Assembly: GCA_007922305.1 (NCBI GenBank)
Contig: ML677386.1
Location: 7,225,802-7,289,801 of the forward strand
Length of the DNA stretch: 64,000 nucleotides
DNA from: Dermatemys mawii
Taxonomy: Eukaryota > Chordata > Testudines > Dermatemydidae
Direction: 5' to 3'
The notes below the pieces were generated by a model, which did not search any database, was not told the origin of the DNA, and saw only the letters and a program-made list of their open reading frames with translations. Shown here piece after piece: positions 46,801 through 55,100 of this stretch. The translations under genes were made by a program, and so were the position numbers. The first letter of the stretch is position 1, and every line of letters begins with the position of its first letter.

Positions 46801-47082
46801 CAGCGGGCCCTGGGCGCCGGGCCGGTAGCAGGCGGGCCCGCGGCAGCAGAACACGAAGAGGCCGCGGTGGAAGGCGTCAGGGCGGCCGGGGAGCGGCGCG
46901 TAGAGCTGCAGCAGGAAGGCGCAGGGACGCCCGCACCGCCCGCAGCGCAGCTCGGCGGGGCCCGGCAGCCCGGACTCGCCCAGCCACGCCGGCCGCCCTC
47001 CCACCTTGCTGGGGAACTGGGCGCTGCGCAGGCGCCACGGGGCCGCCTCCTCCGCGAACCCCAACTCCACGCGCGAGCCCAT
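37696..47082 (-). CDS. PDCD2: Programmed cell death protein 2 (complete, 6 exons)
   Basis: A conserved zinc-finger protein; family members have been linked to chaperoning ribosomal protein uS5 and to stem-cell maintenance. Exons in coding order: 47082-46797, 46408-46166, 45134-44973, 43080-42965, 40990-40874 and 37857-37696. They total 1086 nt, giving 361 aa (human 344 aa). The start [20 protein letters not shown] aligns with the family N-terminus. An N-terminal Cys-rich PDCD2 region precedes a MYND finger at residues 136-173, with Cys at 136, 139, 147, 150 and 156, His160, His169 and Cys173. The C-terminal PDCD2_C domain spans about 232-361 and includes [10 protein letters not shown] and [14 protein letters not shown] signals lie at 37551-37556 and 37532-37537. 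Residues 188-235, an acidic linker, are the least conserved and probably account for the extra length. Confidence 0.95.
38340..38475 (+). mobile_element. Probable CR1 3'-end fragment
   Basis: Short segment ending in CCCTTCCAGCCCTACATTTC and TGTGATT, like the end of CR1 elements. In the last PDCD2 intron. Confidence 0.5.
38850..39580. mobile_element. Probable DNA transposon with GC-rich interior
   Basis: Ends resemble inverted repeats: GTAGAGTAGTTTCCGCTTAT near 38874 and CTTTTAAGTAGAATCTACTG near 39552. The interior carries several reading frames up to 169 codons but no recognisable domain. The hAT copy at 39589 lies just beyond. Confidence 0.6.
39589..39894 (+). mobile_element. Short hAT-type DNA transposon (family 1, copy 1)
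   Basis: 306 bp flanked by the perfect 8-bp duplication TACTAATC (39581-39588 and 39895-39902). The ends CAGGGGTCGGCAACCT and AGGTTGCCTACCCCTG are imperfect inverted repeats. No coding capacity. Confidence 0.92.
40874..40990 (-). CDS. PDCD2: PDCD2 exon 5
   Basis: Encodes residues 270-308, [20 protein letters not shown] then [12 protein letters not shown], the core of the PDCD2_C domain. The acceptor is TTTCAG and the donor GTATGT. Confidence 0.95.
41240..41450. repeat. MIR-like SINE remnant
   Basis: AATACTTTGCATTTCCATAA and, later, CAGAACCCAGGTGTCTCAAT fit a decayed MIR. In PDCD2 intron 4. Confidence 0.5.
41503..42491 (+). mobile_element. Long hAT-type DNA transposon with GC-rich interior (family 1, copy 3)
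   Basis: 989 bp in PDCD2 intron 4, flanked by GGTTAGAA (41495-41502) and AGTTAGAA (42492-42499), a 7/8 match. The first 200 bp and the termini match the 306-317-bp copies. The remaining roughly 750 bp is GC-rich, including a G run near 42221, with no transposase-like frame. Confidence 0.85.
42965..43080 (-). CDS. PDCD2: PDCD2 exon 4
   Basis: Encodes residues 231-269, including [18 protein letters not shown], matching the family motif before the C-terminal domain. The acceptor is CCTTAG and the donor GTAAAA. Confidence 0.95.
43741..44480. mobile_element. DNA transposon with GC-rich interior
   Basis: In PDCD2 intron 3. Ends are ATACTCCCGGGGGAATTCTG and AATCCTCCCAGGAGTAT, inverted relatives; GCAGAATT motifs lie near both ends. 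The interior is C-rich and noncoding. Confidence 0.75.
44973..45134 (-). CDS. PDCD2: PDCD2 exon 3
   Basis: Encodes residues 177-230, with [17 protein letters not shown] conserved and a variable acidic tail after it. I chose donor GTGCAA|GTAAGA; the in-phase alternative GCG|GTGCAA is weaker and would remove two residues. Confidence 0.88.
45363..45560 (-). mobile_element. tRNA-derived SINE (turtle type)
   Basis: Minus-strand SINE in PDCD2 intron 2. The tRNA-like head starts GGGATAGCTCAGTGG (A box) and continues to GAGTTCAATCC at 45513-45503 (B box). A 25-bp A run (T on the plus strand at 45450-45474) separates the head from a tail ending near CCAGTTCTATGAAATAAA. This structure resembles the tRNA-Lys SINEs of cryptodire turtles. 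Confidence 0.88.
46166..46408 (-). CDS. PDCD2: PDCD2 exon 2 (MYND finger)
   Basis: Encodes residues 96-176: [10 protein letters not shown], a proline-rich link, then the MYND finger [16 protein letters not shown]. The acceptor is TTTCAAG and the donor GTGAGT. Confidence 0.96.
46797..47082 (-). CDS. PDCD2: PDCD2 exon 1
   Basis: Encodes residues 1-95, including the conserved [13 protein letters not shown] and [13 protein letters not shown]. Very GC-rich and inside the CpG island. The donor is CGAG|GTGAGA. Confidence 0.94.
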
Positions 47083-47111
47083 CCGCGCGCCCAACAGCAC
47101 AGCACACCCGC

Positions 47112-47210
47112 ACCGGAAGTGCGCGGTGCCAAAAGTTGTCCGACCGGCTCCTACACCGGAAGTGCGCGGTGCCGAAACGCGTCCCACCGGCTCCCATACC
47201 GGAAGCGCGC
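47112..47210. repeat. 43-bp tandem repeat with ETS-like sites
   Basis: Two full units (47112-47154 and 47155-47197) and a partial third starting at 47198. Each unit opens ACCGGAAG; units 1 and 2 share ACCGGAAGTGCGCGGTGCC and a later ACCGGCTCC. The array ends about 30 nt upstream of the PDCD2 start codon. Confidence 0.85.
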
Positions 47211-47479
47211 GCTGTTGCAATGACCACGCGCCCTTCTCAAGCTCCGGAAGCGTGGGCCGCGGCGGACTTGCTGCTTTGTGTCCAGCCGGCCGGGGGCTCG
47301 GGTCGCTGCCTCGCTCGGCAGCGCGATCCCCAGACTCGGGGGAAGCTCGTGTTGTTTCCTTGCTTCAGTGTCAGACTCGACCGCGGAGCCGCCTCTGCCC
47401 CCGTCTACCGCCGGGACCTTGCCCGGCACCCAGCCTCTGGAAACCATCATCAAACCAAGCTGTGCGCCGGGCGGGGAGG

Positions 47480-48660
47480 ATTGTTGCCGTTGCCACCAGG
47501 CCCAGCTCCTGCCAGAGGAGGGCTGAGTTGAGGAGGCCTCAAAGAAAAAGGTTTAGAAGCCCCCGTCCTATAGAACTTCCATTTACACATCCTCCTACCC
47601 CCGTTATACATTGGTTACCTGCTACATACATGGGTGTTTGTGCCATTAGACACACACCCACCCACACACTCAAAAGTTAGGAAATGCAAGAATTAAGGTG
47701 GCCAGTGCCTCCCCGCACTCTGAGTGCTTGTGCAGCATTAATGTTCGGGAGAGGGATGGAAAGGTGGGTGTAAGTTCCTAGGGTTTTTTTAAAAAACATT
47801 TGGTCATCAATCAGCAGATTGACATGCTGAATGGTCATCAGCAGGGTTGGAACCCACGGAGCTAAGGAAGTGTTGTCATCCTCTCTGTAGACTAGCCCTA
47901 GAGAGGGATGAGACACTTCAGCAGTGAGTTGCACAGATTGTTACTGACAGCAGAAGAATGGTCAGATTCAGGATCTTGGTTACATTCCAGGTTTTTGTCC
48001 CAATCTACTCCCCTAGTCCTGGTCCACCTCTTGTCCCCTCTGAATTCAAATAAGGCACCTTGCTCCTTTACACTGCCAACCCCAGTAAGGAGAGGAAATC
48101 TCCATCCTTTCCTTTAGACGCTGAGCCCAGAACTAAAACTGCAGAGAAAGTTCTGCTTAGCTCTGGCTGGAGCATGCCCAGAATGTTTGGGGAATTTAGC
48201 TAAGAAACTGTAGCAAGTCTGTATTAACCATATATAAAGTAGATTATTTTTTCAAAAGCTTAATACTAAGCCAAATTTAGGCAGATTTTCATGGGACAGC
48301 AAGACACATACCTGAGACAAACGGCACCTTAATAGGTGGTGAGGGTGGTACCAGACTATACATATCTATTTATACAGTATACACCCAGGTCACACAGTAG
48401 TTGAGAAGAGCAGTAACACTGACAAAATGCATTTATAAACCCTTATTCACAAAGACACAACAAGGCACTGCACAATAAGTATTGATATCAATATTTTAAC
48501 AATTGAAAACAGCGCAAAATACATTAAACTCAGTTTTAAATTCTAAGGCAGATTTTGTGCAGAAGCTAAATATGTGGTAGTCCCAGCTGCACATAAAATA
48601 AATACAAATCAAGTTATAAAACAAGTGATAAGATACAAGCAGGATTTTGGCAGTTACAGG
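47480..48660. other. Intergenic between GNPAT and PDCD2
   Basis: Sequence between the GNPAT candidate polyadenylation site and the PDCD2 CpG island. No coding exon recognised. Confidence 0.5.
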
Positions 48661-48663
48661 ACA

Positions 48664-48669
48664 TTTATT
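48664..48669 (-). promoter_or_regulatory. GNPAT: GNPAT candidate polyadenylation signal
   Basis: AATAAA on the minus strand about 465 nt past the GNPAT stop, in AT-rich 3'UTR-like sequence. Other weaker signals exist between here and the stop. Confidence 0.35.
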
Positions 48670-49131
48670 CTATGAAAGAAGAGCACAATGTCCATATCAT
48701 AGATATGACAACCAGCAACATTTTGTCTAAATATTATGTTTAATGTTAACTCTTTAGTTCTCAGTTACAGTTTCACATTGATGAAATAACCTATTTGAAA
48801 CAAAACATTTCCTTGTAACAAAACTAAAAAAGTATTTAAAGTAGATGTTTCTGTGCATTTTTTCCTTAAATATGTATCCAAAAGGTGTTTAAATTTAGTT
48901 TAAAAAGGAACACAGTAAGCATCAGTACTGACAAAGTTCAGTACTGGTAATGAAAATATTCCAACTGAACAATTTTTGCCCGCCATCTAGTAGAATACAT
49001 ATGAAAATTCCCAAATGGAAAAGGCAAGATGTATACTTCTGTATCTATCCATACTCCAGTTGAGTACTTATCAGTATTCCTTGCGGATTATAGTGCACAG
49101 AGTCAAGTAATTCAAAGCCTTTTGATTAATA

Positions 49132-49175
49132 TTAAAGTCTTGCAGTCACAAGTTTCCTTATGGGTATCTGAGAAT
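49132..49175 (-). CDS. GNPAT: GNPAT terminal exon with peroxisomal targeting signal
   Basis: A 44-nt exon after acceptor CATCCTTAG encoding [14 protein letters not shown] (first residue split across the junction) and TAA. It is the same length as the human ending and shares P-I-x-K-x-x-T-A-x-L with it. The tripeptide is ARL where human has AKL. Found by phase and alignment, since the exon is too short to stand out. Confidence 0.85.
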
Positions 49176-52100
49176 CTAAGGATGAAAATGAAGCACATAC
49201 ATTGGATTAGAAGGCTACATCCAATTCCAAGCTGGAATTAATCATGCAAACAATAACATTTTAAAAACTGCTTATTTTTCATTCAGCTCTCACGTTAGTA
49301 TTTTTACTGCATATATTGTAATGCAATATCAGACACAATGTGACTTTCAATTCTTTGTGACTTTGAAAGTCTCCCCATAAATACATGTTTAACTAGTATA
49401 CCAATAAGAAATACACTTACCAAACATTTCTGCTGTTTTACTGAGTGCCTCTTTGTTTACAGTGTAAGTAAATCCATTGGTCCTAGATATGGGGGGCAAA
49501 AAAACCCTATAATAGGCTGTTATTCTTTTGGGATGTGAAAATGAATATTTAAAAAAAGGATACTACTACAAGTTATTTGGAGCAAATAATATTTTCATTA
49601 TTGTTTCTCCATCAATTTTACCCACATAATCAGCTTTGAAAGGTCTGCTGACACATCACAGATGCTCTTTGAAAAAGCGTTACTACAGAGGGATAGGTAT
49701 GCTTCTAGAACATATTTTTTCCCTTGTATTTCCCTTTCCCTGTTATTTTATTATATGAGTTTTAACTACCCATTTGAAATCAAGTTTGATCTTGAGTTAG
49801 TGTAAATCATCACAGCACCATTGACTTCCATGGAGCTACACCAATTTCCCTCAGCAGAGGATGTGCCTCATAAAAGTTTATTTCTGTAACATCACAGCTA
49901 GGTGCTGTGGAAAGGATGATACCACAATAGCAACAGTACCTTGCACTGCAATATTCAAAGTGCTCTCCAAGTCTTAACTAATTCATCCTTACAACACCCC
50001 AGTGATGTAGGGAAGCATCCCTATTTTACATTAGCGTTCCCACCAGAAGTAGTCTGTTGGCAGTCTTGATTGAAATCAGTGTTTGAGCTAGGAGGTCACA
50101 CAATCAAAGAACTAAGATAGCACACAACTAAGATTGCAGAACAAAGACCGAATATTCACAATAAATTGGATACATCATTTGGTCAACTGTGACTAGTATG
50201 TAAGTTTGTAAAAATGTGTCTATTAAACTATTCGTAAAAGGGAAAAGGGCTAAATCTGTCAGGTAATTTGCTCACTGCAAACTGTTTGCCCCACTAACTA
50301 ATACCATAGGAAGATCCATAATATATTTGGAATTTATAAAATATGAACATATTTACGTATATGCACACAATATTTTTTATAGCATTAGCTGGTTTCATAT
50401 TTTATCAGTTAACCCTAGTATTTATTCACAATTAGAAATGCTAGACAGTGTAGCTTAAATTAATTTAACTTGTAATGCTAAAGGAAAAGTCAACACTATG
50501 GTATAGAATGAGCCGTTTACTACATTGCCTGTAACAGTCATTTGTGTCTCCATTTAAAAAAAAAGATTAAAAAACCTAGATATTTTTAAGTGTGTTACAA
50601 AAAAAAAATCTACGCAAACAGAGCAGAATCCTCTTCATCCAAAGGTCTTGGGGAAAAACACCTCAAACCTCAAGATAAAAAAGGAAATGGGGTCAAAAGA
50701 TTTAGAAGTCAGCTAATTAACTTTGTAAATTCTGTATTTCAGAACCTAATATATAATGAAGAGATGCCATATTTGGGGAACTGGCGCATACAATGAAAGT
50801 GCCAACTTTGTGACTCAGTATGACACTGGGGGGTATATAATCAAACTTTAGGTGGCTCAAGTTCAGAAAATCAGGGTTGTAATATATTGTTTAGTATTTT
50901 ATAGTTCAACCATTAAAGATATCAGATAAAAGAGCCCCATGGGTCTGTATGTGAATGATGATATACTAATGGAAGTATCTTCAAATGTACAGCCACTCAT
51001 TGCAATTGATAACTACGTTAGATCTCATCCTCGGATCTAGCCAGACTCTGCTGGAAGTGGGCTTCACCTTCCCTGATTGAATTTACCTTGTTATCTTGCC
51101 TGCATATTTATACCTGCCTCTGGAGATTTCCACAACATTCATCTGATGAAGTGGGTCTTAGCCCACGAAAGCTTATGATCCCAAACATCTGTTAGTCTAG
51201 AAGGTGCTACAAGATTGTCGCCTTTGCAGATCCAGACTAACACGGCTACCCCTCTGATAAATGACAACACATTGTCTGCATTTACCTTCCATCTTTTGTG
51301 TCCAGACCCCAGCACATTTTTTTTTTTTACTAATAACATTCTTTCAAACCTGAGGGCTTCTTGTATTACTTACGTTTTCATCTTCTTCACTACATCTAGG
51401 CGCACAAAAGTTGCCAAGGCATTTTTCTGCAAGTCAGAAGACAAAACTTCATAACACTGAGTGCTTCCTACAAGAAAGCATAGGGGACAATTAAAAGTCC
51501 ATGAATTACTCAAACTATTACACACGTAAGGTATCACAGCACCAATACCATCACACAAAGCAAACATACCTGACTCAAGAAGCTGAAAAGCAAAGTTACG
51601 GATTCCAAGTATAAACTGCTTCTCCATAAAGGCCTCTTTTGTTTCTTTTGAAAGATATCTGCTGATTATCTAAAAAATAAAATTTCAAAGTATATGAGCT
51701 TTTCCTCTTATTCTGTAACTTGAATTGGTCTTTAATTATAAACAAATATTTTTCAAGGAATAATACATCCTTCTAATAATCAATTTGGAAGATATATTGG
51801 TCAGCCTAGTAAAAATGTAACATTATGCAAAGCTTTAGAAAATTTTAATAGTGTTTGGGTAATCATATCAAGAGTCTTAGTATTTAAAAACAAGACTGAC
51901 TGAATAACAACTCATATTAGAAACTGGTTTAGGGTACTTGTCTTTGAATAAGTTGCCTCTCTGCCAAAAGTGACATTCCTTTTCAGCAACACCCACTTCA
52001 CAGATGGGGGAAGTGAGATACAGAAGTGAAGTAATCTGTCCTAGCTCAACAGTGAGTCAGTGGAAGAGCCAACAATAGACCAACAACTATGTGGACAAGG

Positions 52101-55100
52101 GGATCCAGTGGATATAGTGTATTTAGATTTTCAGAAATCCTTTGACAAGGTCCCCCATCAAAGGCTCTTAAGCAAAGTAAGCAGTCATGGGATAAGAGGG
52201 AAGGTTCTCTCATGGATTGGTAACTGTTTAAAAGATCGGAAACAAAGGGTAGGAATAAATGGTCAGTTTTCAGAATGTAGAGAGTGAAATAATGGTGTCC
52301 CCCAGGGATCTTAGTGGCCCCAGTCCTATTTAACATATTCATAAATGATCTGGGAAAAGGGGTAAGCAGTGAGGTGGCAAAATTTGCAGACGATACAAAA
52401 CCACTCAGGATAGTTAAGTCCCAGACAGACTGCGAAGAGTTACAGAAGGATCTCTCAAACTGGGTGACTGGGCAACAAAGAGGCAGATGAAATTCAATGT
52501 TGATAAATGCAAAGTAATGCACATTGCAAAACATAATCCCAACTATACATATAAAATGATGGGGTCTAAATTAGCTGTTACTACTCAAGAAAGAGTTCTT
52601 GGAGTCATTGTAGATAGTTCTCTGAAAACACCCACTCAATGTGCTTTTGAGAATGTTTCAACTTTAAAGCGGGATGGACACTTAACCCCCAAATTCGTAG
52701 AGTGCGTGATCCTGGCGTTTCAGAGCGTAGACCACATCCATGGCAGTTACAGTCTTTCGCTTGGCATGTTCAGTTTAAGTAACAGTATCACAGATGACGT
52801 TCTCCCAAAACACTTTCAGCACTCCTTGGGTTTCTTCATAGATCAATCCGTAAATATGCTTTATGCCACCATGACGTGCCAAATGACGAATGGCCGGCTT
52901 CGTAATACCTTGAATGTTATCATGGAGCACCTTGCAATGGTGCTTAGCACCCCCTTTTCCCAAACCCTTACCACCTTTGCCACGGCCAGACATGATACTA
53001 CAACCTTCAAAACACTGCTTAGAAAAACAGCAGCGGTAGTCAAAAAAGCAAACAAAATGTTGGGAAACATTAAGAAAGGGATAGATAAGACGACAGAAAA
53101 TATATTGCTTCTATATAAATCCTTGGTACGCCCACATCTTGAATATTGCATGCAGATGTGGTCGCCCCATCTCAAAAAAAAGAAAGAAAAAGATATATTG
53201 GAATTGGAAAAGGTTCAGAAAAGGCAAAAAAAATGATTAGGCAAATGGAACGGCTGCCATATGAGGAGAGATTATTAACACTGGGACTTTCAGCTTAGAA
53301 AAGAAATGACTAGAGGGGGATATGATAGAGGTCTATAAAATCATAACTGGTGTGGAGAAAGTAAATAAGGAAGTGTTATTTACTCCTCATAATACAAGAA
53401 CTAGAGGCCACCAAATGAAATTAATAGGCAGCAGGTTTAAAAATAAACAAAAAGCAAGTATTTTTTCACACAATGCACAGTCAACCTGTGGAACTCCTTG
53501 CCAGAGGATGTTGTGAAGGCCAAGACTATAACAGGGTTCAAAAAAGAACTAGATAAATTCATGGAGGATAGGTCCATTAATGGCTATTAGCCAGGATGGG
53601 CAGGGATGGTGTCCTGAGCCTCTGTTTGCCAGAAGCTGGGAATGGATCACTTGATGATTACCTGTTCTGTTCATTCCCATGGGGCACCTGGCATTGGCCA
53701 CTGTCAGAAAACACGATAGTGGGCTAGATGGACCTTTGGTCTGACCCAGTATGGCCGTTCTTATGACTCTGACTGCTATGATCCAGCCAATAACTGACAC
53801 GGTTTCATAGAGGTTGGAATTTGCTATCCTCTTCTAGCATAGTTTATTTAAGAAGTGTAAAGAGTTATTTAGTTTTGCTAGGCTTCGGGGGGTGGGTTGA
53901 GGAATTAAAATAGACATTGACAGGGTGAAGAATTCCCAAACAGACTCTGGCCAAACATACAACCAACTTCTGCTGCTGGCATACTATCCACTTATGCTAA
54001 AGAAGTCTTCCTTTTAAGTACTGGCAATTAGGTCATTAATAACAGATTCCCTGAGAAGTGGGCTTTATAAATCCAGAGGGAATGATGTGCAAGGGAGGGG
54101 GTTAGAGCTAAAGGAACCAGGTAGCCTGCCCTTCCTCTTTTGGCTGAAAACTTGACTTGGGAACTTTTTGTGCTGGGACCTAAACAGGACAAGGAGTATG
54201 TTGCTCTGTATTTCTCTTCTTACTATTTCGCACTTCACAGGGCCAGAACACCAACACTCAAGTGCAGATTCACTTATATAAGATACCACCGCTCCACCTA
54301 ACCTGTCACAAGAACCTTAGCACTACCACATACGAAGTTAACTACTCTGTAATTTTTTTTAAAATCTGTGTCATGAGAGGGAACCAATCTCTTCACATCA
54401 TTAGATGAAACTTACTACTGCTGTGTAACTTCTCCCTGCCACTCCCACCCATGCTAATACTTAGTGTTTGTACCAGAGAAGAATCATGACTCATTCCATT
54501 CCCCAGAGAGCTTATGAGTGGGGGACAGGAGAGAACAGGTCCAAACTTTGTGAAGAACTGCGTACCTGGTAACCTTCCACAAAAGGCCTGAACAGAGCTG
54601 CCAAAAAAACTGCTACAGAATTTCCTTTCTCTGTAACTAAGATTTCCTGGGGATTCACCTGAATTACATCACATTTTGTAAGTAGAAAACATCCTTCTTC
54701 AAAGTCCTGTGGGACAAAGGAAAATCAATGTAATTGGTACTTTTCCCAATTAGGACAATTGCAGCTAAGTCTCCTCATTAAAATAAAGCATACAGCTACC
54801 ATCAGGCTGCCACTTAAGTTTCTGAAATAAGTTTTCTCAACACTCTCAGATACACCAAGAATCAATTTCTAAACAGGTACTGAGTTCATATTTTCATCAA
54901 GTTTATATTCTCAAACTGTGAGGCCTCATAATACAATGGCCTCTCTATCTTCACAAGAAGGCCTTTGGGACCTTGTCTCCTCTAGGAAAGAAGTTGGCAT
55001 TATATGAGCCTACATCACTTAATCCAGACTTTGCCCCAGTATGACGGGTGTTAGCTGGTCATGGTAAACCCTAGGCTCTTTGCTATCATCCATAGGGACC

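Larger units (their letters stand above)
46560..47480. promoter_or_regulatory. PDCD2: PDCD2 CpG-island promoter
   Basis: GC- and CpG-dense segment covering PDCD2 exon 1 and about 400 nt upstream. It contains at least four CCGGAAG ETS-type sites at 47113, 47156, 47199 and 47244. The first three lie in a tandem repeat. No TATA box is apparent. The boundaries are estimates by eye. Confidence 0.7.

Noticed and set aside
46500..47531. 343-codon plus-strand reading frame over PDCD2 exon 1
   Set aside because: It lies antisense to PDCD2 exon 1 in a CpG island; stop codons are rare there because of GC content. Its Arg/Pro/Ala-rich composition matches no family.
52060..53236. CR1 reverse transcriptase as an active gene
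   Set aside because: The element is 5'-truncated, carries stops and indels, and is interrupted by the H4 copy.
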